Positions 8,707 through 16,201 of a stretch of 64,000 bases of DNA are shown here, one piece after another. Positions within the stretch are counted from its first letter, which is position 1. The number at the start of each line of letters is the position of its first letter. The notes below the pieces were generated by a model that worked only from the letters and a program-made list of their open reading frames with translations, ran no database searches and had not been told where the DNA came from. The position numbers were made by a program, and so were the translations under genes. Source of the stretch: Devosia sp. (GTDB lineage Bacteria; Pseudomonadota; Alphaproteobacteria; Rhizobiales; Devosiaceae); the NCBI RefSeq assembly GCF_025809055.1, contig NZ_CP075529.1, positions 1,488,001 to 1,552,000 on the forward strand. The letters run 5' to 3'.

Positions 8707-10380
8707 CTACTCTGGATCGACCCAGTTGTAGAACTCCTCGTGATAGCCCACGCCGCGATCGAGGCAATGGGCGATCATGAGCATGCCATCCGGCCGCCGC
8801 CGCGTGCGGATTTCGGCGTCCACCTGCGGTTTCATCGCGGCCAGCCGCGCCAGCATCTCCTCGCCATTGAGGCCCAGGTCGAGACCATGGCGGGCGGCGA
8901 TATTGCCCAGCGACTGCATCCCCTCTTCCAGCGCCGAGCGGTATTCGCGCCGGGTTTCCGACCCCAGAACCCTTTCGAGGCCGGCCAGGCACCAGACGGC
9001 GTCATCGAATTCGGCCTCAGCGGTGGCGCGCAGGTCGGGCGCCACGTCGCCAAACATGCTGGTGAAGTCGACCCCGATATTGGTGCAGAAGCCATAGCCA
9101 TAGGTCAGCGGCCGTTCCGCCCCCTCCTCGACGGGCCAGGAGAACTCGAAGGCGGCATCGTGATAGGCCTCGACTTCCATCTCCGCGACCTGCTCGGCGC
9201 TGAGGCCCAGTGTGGTGCCTTCCGCGCTCAACAGGTCATGAATGGTGCCGATCATCGCCTCTGCATCGTCCGGCGCGACCGTGGTTCCGGCCACGCTGCC
9301 CTCGGCCACCTGGTGCATGGCGCCATAGCACCAGGCATTGAAGCGGAAATCGAAGCTGAGCGGATAGTCCCATCCCGAGGCGATCTGCGCCGGCCGCTGC
9401 GGCGGAAAGGCTGGAATATCGATCCGGAACACGGGAGGAGTCAGCTCTTCCATCGGAAAGCAGATTTCGTAATCCTGCTCGAAACTGCCCTTGTCGCCTT
9501 GGGAAAACTGGAAGGCGTCCACCTGCACCAGCGAGCGGAAATAGTAGCCGTTTTCCAGCACGTCGCGGTCGGCATCGGCGATGGCGATATATTTGAATTC
9601 ATGGCCCAGCCACGTATCCAGCGCCTCGAGGGCCCGCTGCGCCCGCGCCACCCGCTCGGGCCCGCCGCCGATCATCTGGCGCTGGTTGAAAATGGCCAAG
9701 GTGCTGGCGCACCAGATCTTGTCATGCAGGCCCTCCACCGGCGCGACGTGGAGCTCGGCATAGCGCACGCCGCGCACGCCCTTGGCACGGCATGCATCGT
9801 AAAGCGCAGTCTCCTCGGCGCTCGCTGTGCCGGTCGCAAGCCGTTCGGCCACGGCAATCGTGTTGTCGAACATGGCCTTGTCATAGGTCTCGCGCATGGC
9901 CGCGTCATAGCCGGCATCGGTGCTCAGCCGCAGGATGCGCTGGCTGGCATCGGCCATGGCAAAGCCGGCGAGATCGCGGCTATGCGTATCGGGAAAGCCA
10001 TGCCGGACCCCGAAATTGGACAGGGTGTTGAAGCACCAGGAATTAAAGCCCATAGGGTCGGACGGCAGGCCAACCGGGACGGTGATGGGCGCCTGGGGTG
10101 GCGCCGCCGGTTCGTCCACACCGAGCAGCGGGATCGGCTCGAATGCGGTATAGGGCGCGTTGTCTTCCAGCGTCCGGTCGATATCCTCGATCATGCCATC
10201 GATGATCTCGAGATCGGCGTCATAGTCCCTTTCGCGCTGTTCGAGCTGTTCGATCTGCTGGTCATATTGCTCCAGCAACTGCTCGAGTTCCTCCACACTC
10301 ATGCCATCCAGCGGGTTCTGCGCCCGGGGCGCGGAGACCGCGACCAGGGTTGCGATGATGAGGGTGAGCAGATGGCGCAT
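8707..10380 (-). CDS. Secreted protein with four Trp-Cys repeats, function unknown
   Basis: A 557-residue protein with a signal peptide (MRHLLTLIIATLVAVSAPRA, cleavage expected near residue 20). A charged coiled coil follows at about residues 28-72, and a Pro-rich linker at 80-110. The rest consists of four units of about 80-110 residues. Each opens with Trp-Cys at 115-116, 223-224, 350-351 and 463-464, and contains a second Cys at 197, 307, 432 and 539, that is 81, 83, 81 and 75 residues after the first. These are the only cysteines, which suggests one disulfide per unit in the periplasm or outside. I recognise no known family. The start follows from GGAG before this ATG and from the signal peptide. 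An upstream in-frame start is unlikely. Confidence 0.85.
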   Translation of the reverse strand: MRHLLTLIIATLVAVSAPRAQNPLDGMSVEELEQLLEQYDQQIEQLEQRERDYDADLEIIDGMIEDIDRTLEDNAPYTAFEPIPLLGVDEPAAPPQAPITVPVGLPSDPMGFNSWCFNTLSNFGVRHGFPDTHSRDLAGFAMADASQRILRLSTDAGYDAAMRETYDKAMFDNTIAVAERLATGTASAEETALYDACRAKGVRGVRYAELHVAPVEGLHDKIWCASTLAIFNQRQMIGGGPERVARAQRALEALDTWLGHEFKYIAIADADRDVLENGYYFRSLVQVDAFQFSQGDKGSFEQDYEICFPMEELTPPVFRIDIPAFPPQRPAQIASGWDYPLSFDFRFNAWCYGAMHQVAEGSVAGTTVAPDDAEAMIGTIHDLLSAEGTTLGLSAEQVAEMEVEAYHDAAFEFSWPVEEGAERPLTYGYGFCTNIGVDFTSMFGDVAPDLRATAEAEFDDAVWCLAGLERVLGSETRREYRSALEEGMQSLGNIAARHGLDLGLNGEEMLARLAAMKPQVDAEIRTRRRPDGMLMIAHCLDRGVGYHEEFYNWVDPE

Positions 10381-10557
10381 CAGGACTCCAGATCGTGACA
10401 GGCATCGGGTTTGGCCGGCAAACACGCCCTGCGCCCTGCCGCGGCCAATTTCTTATCGGGTCGTGGGCCGGCAATTTCACCCCCCATAAGGGGGCAGAGA
10501 TGACGGGTTCGCGTGCGGGCAGAATCGGCTAGCCTGCCGCGCCGGGGAGCCAGAGCC

Positions 10558-11562
10558 ATGACCGCAATCATCGCCGCCGACGCCGTCTGCAAGACTTTCC
10601 ATCAACTCAAGCGCCAGACCGGTTTGGGCGGAGCCATCCGCAGCCTGCTCTCTCGGCAATACACCGATATCCGGGCCGTGGACGGAATCTCCTTTACCAT
10701 CCAGCCCGGCGAGGCGGTGGGTTATCTGGGGCCCAACGGCGCCGGCAAGTCCACCATGATCAAGATGATGACCGGCATCCTGGTCCCATCCTCGGGCACC
10801 CTATCGGTGCTCGGCCGCGAGCCCCATGCCAATCGCATGGTCAATGCCGCCGAAATCGGCGTGGTCTTCGGCCAGCGCAGCCAATTGTGGTGGGACCTGC
10901 CGGTGCGCGACAGCTTCGCGCTCAACCGCCATATCTACGATATCGCCGAAACCCGCTTTGCCGAAAACCTGGCCTATCTGACCCGGATGCTCGACATGGC
11001 GTCCTATCTCGACCGCCCGGTGCGCCAGCTCAGCCTGGGCCAGCGGATGCGCGCCGAGATTGCCATGGCGCTGCTGCACGATCCGAAAATCCTGTTCCTG
11101 GACGAGCCGACCATCGGCCTGGATGTCGTCGCCAAGGATGCGGTGCGCAAATTCTTGGCCGAGATCAACCACAAGCGCGGCACCACCATCATCCTCACCA
11201 CCCATGACCTGGTCGATATCGAGGAAATCTGCCCGCGCCTGATCATGGTCGATGATGGCAAGCTGCTGTTCGATGGCGAGCTGACGCGCCTGCGCGCCAC
11301 CCTGGGCTCGCGCCGCCGGCTGACCCTCGAATTCGACACCGATCCAGGCCCCTTGGCGCTGACCACCGCCACGCTCACCACCGATCTCGGCGCTGCCAAG
11401 CACTACCTGCTCGAGCGCGAGGAAACCTCGCTGCTCGACGTGCTCAACGAGGTGGGCCGTGGCCGCGGGCTCAAGGACGTCAAGCTCGAAGAGCCCGATA
11501 TCGAGGAGGTCATCCGCACCTTTTATCAGAACAAGCCGGGCCTGGCCGGCACCGCGCCATGA
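10558..11562 (+). CDS. ABC-2 type exporter, ATP-binding protein
   Basis: A 334-residue ATPase with Walker A (GPNGAGKST), Q-loop region (FGQRSQLWWDLP), ABC signature (LSLGQRMRAEIA), Walker B (KILFLDEPTIGLD) and the switch histidine (TTHD). The C-terminal 80 residues form an extra domain seen in polysaccharide, drug and YbhF-like exporters. It is the first gene of a three-gene operon, overlapping the next by four bases, and powers the two permeases that follow. The GQRSQLWWDLP loop is typical of the ABC subfamily that works with PF06182 permeases. The exported substrate is unknown. Confidence 0.93.
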   Translation: MTAIIAADAVCKTFHQLKRQTGLGGAIRSLLSRQYTDIRAVDGISFTIQPGEAVGYLGPNGAGKSTMIKMMTGILVPSSGTLSVLGREPHANRMVNAAEIGVVFGQRSQLWWDLPVRDSFALNRHIYDIAETRFAENLAYLTRMLDMASYLDRPVRQLSLGQRMRAEIAMALLHDPKILFLDEPTIGLDVVAKDAVRKFLAEINHKRGTTIILTTHDLVDIEEICPRLIMVDDGKLLFDGELTRLRATLGSRRRLTLEFDTDPGPLALTTATLTTDLGAAKHYLLEREETSLLDVLNEVGRGRGLKDVKLEEPDIEEVIRTFYQNKPGLAGTAP

Positions 11563-12356
11563 GGGCCTTGTCCTATCCCGCCTTCACCGCCACCGCCTTC
11601 CAGTCGCGCCTGGCCTATCGCAACCAGGTCTGGGCCAATGCCTTTGGCGACCTGGTCAATATCTTTGCCCGCATCGCCCTGTGGACGGCCGCCTATGCCG
11701 GCATGGCGACGGTCGATGGTGTCACGCTGCCCGAGATGGTGACCTATGCCGTCCTCGTCGGTTCGCTCCTGCGCTGGGACCACTCCCAGTTGCTGCACGA
11801 TATCGGCGACGCCGTGCGCACCGGCGATGTGTCCATCTACCTGCTGCGCCCCCTGCACTATCCGCTGGCGGTCATGGCCAGCCATGTCGGCCATTATGTA
11901 TTCGAGCTGGTCACGATCGTGCTGCCCGTGGTCATCATCGTCGGGCTCACCGTTGGCGTTCTGCCACCGGCGAGCCTGTTTCACGGCGTCATGTTCGTGG
12001 CCTACTGGATCAATTCCTGGCTGATCATGTTCTGCCTGGCCGCGATCTGCGGGCTTCTGGCCTTCTGGCTGCTGACGGCATTTTCGCTGGAATGGTTCCT
12101 CACCGGCATCCTGCTCTTGGCCTCGGGCCTGGTGGTGCCGATGTGGTTCCTGCCGCCGGCACTGGCAGCGTCCTTCAGCTACCTGCCCTTTGCCTGGGGA
12201 TTCTATTATCCGGCCGCCGTCTATCTGGGCAAACTCGATCCCATGGCGAGCGTGCTGCACCTCGGCATCGGCATCGGCTGGCTCGCCATTCTCGCGCTGT
12301 GCCTGGCCTGGCTGTGGTCGAAGGCGCGGCACCGCATGATCGTACAGGGAGGCTGA
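11559..12356 (+). CDS. ABC-2 family permease, first subunit
   Basis: A 265-residue inner-membrane protein with six hydrophobic helices. It fits the ABC-2 membrane family PF06182, including the segment LRWDHSQLLHDIGDAVRTGD between helices 2 and 3, followed by VSIYLLRPLHYPL. The start overlaps the ATPase stop (ATGA). Together with the next gene it should form a heterodimeric channel. Members of this family are mostly uncharacterised exporters. Confidence 0.88.
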   Translation: MRALSYPAFTATAFQSRLAYRNQVWANAFGDLVNIFARIALWTAAYAGMATVDGVTLPEMVTYAVLVGSLLRWDHSQLLHDIGDAVRTGDVSIYLLRPLHYPLAVMASHVGHYVFELVTIVLPVVIIVGLTVGVLPPASLFHGVMFVAYWINSWLIMFCLAAICGLLAFWLLTAFSLEWFLTGILLLASGLVVPMWFLPPALAASFSYLPFAWGFYYPAAVYLGKLDPMASVLHLGIGIGWLAILALCLAWLWSKARHRMIVQGG

Positions 12357-12360
12357 CCGC

Positions 12361-13161
12361 ATGACCCGCGCTCTGGTCGTCATCCCCCACCTGGTCCGCA
12401 TGTTCGTGCGCACCCGCATGGAATATCGCGGCGCCACCATCCTGGGCTGGTTCTCGCAGATCGTCGCCTATGCCGCCATCTACTCGGCCATCGCCCTCAT
12501 CCTCCTGCGCTTTGGCAATCTGGGGGGCTGGATCTGGCCGGAAATGGCGCTGCTGCTGGCCTTCCATCTGCTCGCCTATTCCCTCGGCGCGTCGCTCAGC
12601 TTCACCCAGTTCCGCGACATGGAAGAAAAGGTGCGCCTGGGCACCTTCGATGCCGTCCTGGTCAAGCCCATCGGGCCCTGGACCTATCTGGTCTTTTCGG
12701 GGATCAATATCGGCTATACCGGCCATGTGCTGCTGGCGCTCGGCCTGATGATCTGGGCCATTCCCAGCGTCGAAGCCGACTGGAGCCTGGGCACCGCGCT
12801 GTTCTTCGTCGCCGCGCTGGTGAGTTCGGCTTCCATGATCTGCGCCCTCATGACCATGATCGGCGCCACCGCGCTGGTGTGGGTCAAGTCCAATCACCTC
12901 TATTCGGTATTCTTCGGCTTCTGGGAGCTGGCGCGCTATCCGCTCAACATCTTCCCCCTGCCCCTGCAAATTCTCATGCTGACCTTTGCGCCCATGGCCT
13001 TTCTGGCCTTCGTGCCGGTCGCCGTGGTCCTCGGCAAGCCGGTGCCGCTCCTGGGCGATTGGGCCGGCGCGGCCTGCCTCGCGGTCGGGCCCCTCTTCGT
13101 GCTGATCGCCATGGCGCACTGGCGCTGGTGCCTGCGCAACTATCAGGGTGCCGGCGGCTGA
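12361..13161 (+). CDS. ABC-2 family permease, second subunit
   Basis: A 266-residue protein with six predicted membrane helices and the same fold as the gene before it. The equivalent loop reads FRDMEEKVRLGTFDAVLVKPIGP. It starts four bases after the previous stop, completing an ATPase-permease-permease operon. The two permeases are related but clearly different, as is usual for PF06182 pairs. The next gene is separated by a promoter and attenuator, so the operon ends here. Confidence 0.88.
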   Translation: MTRALVVIPHLVRMFVRTRMEYRGATILGWFSQIVAYAAIYSAIALILLRFGNLGGWIWPEMALLLAFHLLAYSLGASLSFTQFRDMEEKVRLGTFDAVLVKPIGPWTYLVFSGINIGYTGHVLLALGLMIWAIPSVEADWSLGTALFFVAALVSSASMICALMTMIGATALVWVKSNHLYSVFFGFWELARYPLNIFPLPLQILMLTFAPMAFLAFVPVAVVLGKPVPLLGDWAGAACLAVGPLFVLIAMAHWRWCLRNYQGAGG

Positions 13162-13180
13162 CCCCTACGAAAGTGGGGAC

Positions 13181-13209
13181 TCGACAGCCCCGATTTCCTC
13201 GGCTAGCTT
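13181..13209 (+). promoter_or_regulatory. Promoter of the aromatic leader-DAHP synthase unit
   Basis: TCGACA (13181-13186, one mismatch to TTGACA) and TAGCTT (13204-13209) are spaced 17 bp apart. The leader peptide ATG begins eight bases after the -10 hexamer, so the transcript would start at or next to the AUG. No Shine-Dalgarno sequence precedes the ATG, which agrees with a leaderless message. Confidence 0.5.
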
Positions 13210-13216
13210 CCCCGCC

Positions 13217-13291
13217 ATGATCAACGCAGCGACCTTTTATTGGTACTTTAGCTATCCGCTCCCGGCGGAGGCTATTGCGCGCGCGTCCTGA
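13217..13291 (+). CDS. Aromatic-rich leader peptide of the DAHP synthase gene
   Basis: A 24-residue open frame (MINAATFYWYFSYPLPAEAI then ARAS). Six of seven residues in FYWYFSY are Phe, Tyr or Trp, a density expected only for an attenuation control peptide. A Rho-independent terminator follows 31 bases after the stop and the next gene makes the first enzyme of aromatic amino acid synthesis. Ribosome stalling at these codons when charged Phe- or Tyr-tRNA is scarce would favour read-through. Rhizobial trpL is a known parallel, including its leaderless start. Confidence 0.8.
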   Translation: MINAATFYWYFSYPLPAEAIARAS

Positions 13292-13322
13292 TCCAAAAAA
13301 GACCAGACCCAAATCGCAAGCC

Positions 13323-13352
13323 AGCCGCCCGACTTCCGAGGCGGCTTTTTTC
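13323..13352 (+). terminator. Attenuator terminator before the DAHP synthase gene
   Basis: A 7-bp stem, AGCCGCC (13323-13329) with GGCGGCT (13340-13346), encloses a 10-base loop and runs into a tract of six T residues. The GGCGG at 13264-13268 inside the leader frame could pair with the CCGCC of the left arm and act as antiterminator, but this is only a 5-bp match. Confidence 0.8.
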
Positions 13353-13371
13353 TTGGCCCCTCGACAACCAA

Positions 13372-13416
13372 GCGCTTCCAGAAAAAGTGGACACCGGTTT
13401 TTCGGTTCGGAAGCGC
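13372..13416. repeat. Mosaic intergenic repeat, copy C
   Basis: Inverted ends GCGCTTCC and GGAAGCGC surround AGAAAAAGTGGACACCGG. It is the reverse orientation of the second half of copy B. It lies between the attenuator terminator and the DAHP synthase start, so it is transcribed on read-through. Confidence 0.7.
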
Positions 13417-13443
13417 GACAAAGAGACCCCGAGGACCACGAAA

Positions 13444-14517
13444 ATGCTCAAATCCACCGATGACCTGCGCATCACCGCAATCAAGCCGCTGACCACGCCC
13501 ATCGAGGTCATGCGAACCCATCCGCGCACCGACGCCGCAACCCGCACTGTCATCGCCGCGCGCCATGACCTGCACAATATTCTCACCGGCCAGGATGACC
13601 GGCTGGCGGTCATCGTCGGCCCCTGCTCCATCCACGATCCCAAGGCCGCCATGGACTACGCCAATCGGCTGGCGGGCCTGCGCGCGGAACTCGGGGATCG
13701 GCTGGAAATCATCATGCGCGTCTATTTCGAAAAGCCGCGCACCACGGTGGGCTGGAAGGGCCTCATCAACGATCCGGATCTCGACGGCAGCTTCAATATC
13801 GACCACGGCTTGCACACCGCCCGGACTCTGCTGCTCGACATTGCCAATCTCGGCCTGCCGGCGGCCTGCGAATTCCTCGACATGACCACCCCGCAATACA
13901 TCGCCGATCTCGTCAGCTGGGCCGCCATCGGCGCGCGCACCACCGAAAGCCAGATTCACCGCGAACTGGCCTCGGGCCTGTCCTGCCCCGTGGGCTTCAA
14001 GAACGGCACCGATGGCAATGTGAAGATCGCGCTCGACGCGGTGCTCTCCGCTGCCCAGCCGCATCATTTCATGGCCGTGACCAAGGATGGGCGCTCGGCC
14101 ATCGCCACCACCACCGGCAATGAGGACTGCCACGTCATCCTGCGCGGCGGCAAGACCACCAATTACGATGCCCAAAGCGTCGATGCCGCCGCCCAGGCTG
14201 CCCGCAAAGCCGGTCTCAACGCCGCCATCATGATCGATGCCAGCCACGCCAATTCGTCCAAGAAGCCCGAGAACCAGCCGGCCGTCCTGGCCGAGATCGG
14301 CGCACAGGTGGCCAGTGGCGACCGCCGGATCATCGGGGTCATGATCGAGTCCAATATCGTTGCCGGGCGCCAGGACCTCGTGCCCGGACAGGACCTGGTC
14401 TATGGCCAGTCAATCACCGATGGCTGCATCGATTGGGACACCACGGTGAATACATTGCGAGCCCTCGCCGACACGGTGCAGCAGCGCCGCGCCGTCACCA
14501 ATCAGGCCGTCGCGTGA
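13444..14517 (+). CDS. aroG: Class I 3-deoxy-7-phosphoheptulonate (DAHP) synthase
   Basis: This 357-residue enzyme joins phosphoenolpyruvate and erythrose 4-phosphate in the first step of the shikimate pathway. It belongs to the AroF/AroG/AroH type: VIVGPCSIHDPKAAMDYA, MRVYFEKPRTTVGWKG, the Lys of GFKNGTDG, the metal-binding LRGGKTTNYD region and IDASHANSSKKPENQ are all intact. Length equals the E. coli enzymes. Which amino acid inhibits it cannot be told, so aroG is a class label. GAGGA lies before the ATG. It is controlled by the leader peptide and attenuator upstream. Many rhizobia rely on a class II enzyme instead, so this class I gene could be an accessory copy. Confidence 0.93.
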   Translation: MLKSTDDLRITAIKPLTTPIEVMRTHPRTDAATRTVIAARHDLHNILTGQDDRLAVIVGPCSIHDPKAAMDYANRLAGLRAELGDRLEIIMRVYFEKPRTTVGWKGLINDPDLDGSFNIDHGLHTARTLLLDIANLGLPAACEFLDMTTPQYIADLVSWAAIGARTTESQIHRELASGLSCPVGFKNGTDGNVKIALDAVLSAAQPHHFMAVTKDGRSAIATTTGNEDCHVILRGGKTTNYDAQSVDAAAQAARKAGLNAAIMIDASHANSSKKPENQPAVLAEIGAQVASGDRRIIGVMIESNIVAGRQDLVPGQDLVYGQSITDGCIDWDTTVNTLRALADTVQQRRAVTNQAVA

Positions 14518-14528
14518 GTTTGCCCTGA

Positions 14529-14632
14529 GGTCATCTCGCCTCGCCCTTGAGGGGAGGGATCAAGGGAGGGGTGAGAGCCCCGATATCGGGGCTCTCACCC
14601 CTCCCGGCCTCCCCCTTCAAGGGGGAGGTGTG
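14529..14632. repeat. Hairpin repeat with a 42-bp perfect palindrome
   Basis: Bases 14564-14605 form a perfect 21 + 21 palindrome centred on GATATC (arms GGGAGGGGTGAGAGCCCCGAT and complement). It is nested between further inverted segments (CTTGAGGGGAGG and CCCCCTTCAAGGGGGAGG). It is related in sequence style to the CCCCTCAGGGGAG repeats elsewhere and directly precedes pgsA. Confidence 0.7.
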
Positions 14633-14688
14633 CATCGTGCAACTCAAACCACCTTGACCCTCCGCCTGCCTTGCTGTTCTCTCCGGCC

Positions 14689-15258
14689 ATGTCACGCAAC
14701 CCGCTGCTGCTCGTCCCCAATATCATCACCATCATCCGCATCCTGGCGGTGCTGCCCATTGCCTGGATGATCATGCAGGGTGACCTCGTCCTGCGGCTGG
14801 TGGCGCTCATTTTATACATCCTCGCCGCCGCTTCGGACTGGCTCGACGGCTATCTCGCCCGCGCCTGGAACCAGTATTCCGATCTCGGCCGCATGCTCGA
14901 CCCCATTGCCGACAAGCTGCTTGTCGGCATCCTGTTCGCCGTTCTCGCCTGGGACGGCAGTCTTTCCGGCGTCGACATGGTGCCGGTCATCGCCATCCTG
15001 TTCCGCGAGTTCTTCGTCTCCGGCCTGCGTGAGTTCCTGGGCAAGACATCGGTGGTCCTGCCCGTGACCCTGCTCGCCAAGTGGAAGACCACGCTGCAGA
15101 TGGTGGCCCTGGTCGTCATCCTGCTCGAAGGCATCGTGCCCGGCCTGCGGCTTGTGTCCGATGTGGTGCTCTGGGCAGCCGGCGCCGTGACCCTGTGGAC
15201 CGGCTGGCAATATCTCGCCGCCTCCTGGCCGCACCTGTCCGGCGCGAACCCCAAATGA
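14689..15258 (+). CDS. pgsA: CDP-diacylglycerol-glycerol-3-phosphate 3-phosphatidyltransferase
   Basis: This 189-residue inner-membrane enzyme makes phosphatidylglycerol phosphate from CDP-diacylglycerol and glycerol 3-phosphate. The CDP-alcohol phosphotransferase signature D-x2-DG-x2-AR-x8-G-x3-D-x3-D is complete (DWLDGYLAR, then YSDLGRMLDPIADK). About five membrane helices are visible. The ATG at 14689 is preferred over an in-frame TTG 18 bases upstream. The stop overlaps the moaD start (ATGA). The order pgsA-moaD-moaE after uvrC is common in the order. Here pgsA keeps moaDE but is cut off from uvrC. Confidence 0.95.
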   Translation: MSRNPLLLVPNIITIIRILAVLPIAWMIMQGDLVLRLVALILYILAAASDWLDGYLARAWNQYSDLGRMLDPIADKLLVGILFAVLAWDGSLSGVDMVPVIAILFREFFVSGLREFLGKTSVVLPVTLLAKWKTTLQMVALVVILLEGIVPGLRLVSDVVLWAAGAVTLWTGWQYLAASWPHLSGANPK

Positions 15259-15506
15259 AGGTGCTCTACTTCGCCTGGCTGCGCGAGCGGCTCAATCGCG
15301 CAAGCGACGAGGTCGATCCGCCCGCTTCCGTCGTCACCCTGGCCGATCTGGTCGCCTGGCTGCGCAGCCGCGACGAAGCGCTGGACCTGGCCATGGCAGT
15401 TCCGGCCATGTTCAAGCTGTCGCGCGACGCCCGCATCATGCCGCCAGAGACGCCGATCGCCGGGGCCAGAGAAGTCGCCATCCTGCCGCCGATGACCGGC
15501 GGCTGA
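15255..15506 (+). CDS. moaD: Molybdopterin synthase small subunit
   Basis: An 83-residue ubiquitin-like protein ending in the obligatory Gly-Gly (PPMTGG), which carries the thiocarboxylate sulfur used to build molybdopterin. It begins MKVLYFAWLRE, typical of MoaD. The start overlaps the pgsA stop. The partner moaE follows 32 bases later. Confidence 0.95.
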   Translation: MKVLYFAWLRERLNRASDEVDPPASVVTLADLVAWLRSRDEALDLAMAVPAMFKLSRDARIMPPETPIAGAREVAILPPMTGG

Positions 15507-15538
15507 CCCACTCGCATAAGGTCAACTGGAGGCCGCGC

Positions 15539-15985
15539 ATGCTTGTCATCTCCGACGCCCCCTTCGACCCCGGCGCCCTGGCCACCGCCTTTCAGGCCGA
15601 TCACCCCCAAGCTGGCGCCGCCGTCACCTTTACCGGCATCGTGCGCTCGACTCCCGAGCGGCCCATCACCGCCCTGGTTCTCGAATGCTATCCCGAACTC
15701 GCCCGGAACGAGATCGCCGCCATGCGCGCCGCCGCCATCGCCCGTTTCGAGCTGATCGATGCCGCGGTGCTCCATCGCCATGGCCGGCTTGTGCCGGGCG
15801 AGCCGATCATGCAGGTGATGACCCTCGCCGCCCACCGCCAGGCCGCCTTCGACGGCGCCCAATATCTCATGGATTACCTCAAGACCGACGCGCCCTTCTG
15901 GAAACAGGAGGAAACCGCGTCCGGCACACAGTGGGTAGAGGCTAAGCCAGCGGATGACGCGGCGCGGGAGCGGTGGGGCAGATAG
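15539..15985 (+). CDS. moaE: Molybdopterin synthase large subunit
   Basis: A 148-residue catalytic subunit that transfers two sulfurs from MoaD to precursor Z. The family motifs are present: VTFTGIVRS, LVLECYPELA, the HRHGRL loop, and the C-terminal lysine region YLKTDAPFWKQE that holds the catalytic lysines. GGAGG precedes the ATG. The gene ends the pgsA-moaD-moaE unit and is followed by a hairpin repeat. Confidence 0.95.
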   Translation: MLVISDAPFDPGALATAFQADHPQAGAAVTFTGIVRSTPERPITALVLECYPELARNEIAAMRAAAIARFELIDAAVLHRHGRLVPGEPIMQVMTLAAHRQAAFDGAQYLMDYLKTDAPFWKQEETASGTQWVEAKPADDAARERWGR

Positions 15986-16138
15986 GGCCCCTCACCCGTC
16001 TCGCCCTTCGGGCGATCCACCCTCTCCCCAAGTGGGAGAGGAACAGTAGGGCATCCCTTATTCTTCTCCCACTCGGGGAGAAGAGCCTGCCCCGGACTTG
16101 ATCCGGGGTGGCGCGCAGCGCCGGATGAGGGGGATACC
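15986..16138. repeat. GC hairpin repeat with 24-nt module
   Basis: A copy of the CTCCCC hairpin family, in inverted orientation relative to those at 17772, 29644 and 50368. It carries a 24-nt palindromic module (16084-16107, containing CCCCGGACTTGATCCGGG) at the same place as in the copy at 50368. Confidence 0.7.
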
Positions 16139-16148
16139 TCCCCCCAAC

Positions 16149-16178
16149 AGAAAAAAGCCGGGCATCACTGCCCGGCCT
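16149..16178 (-). terminator. Terminator of ilvE
   Basis: GCCGGGC and GCCCGGC form a 7-bp stem with a 6-base loop, followed on the minus strand by six T residues. Confidence 0.85.
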
Positions 16179-16201
16179 TCTCAATTTCAAATCCGCAATG
16201 C

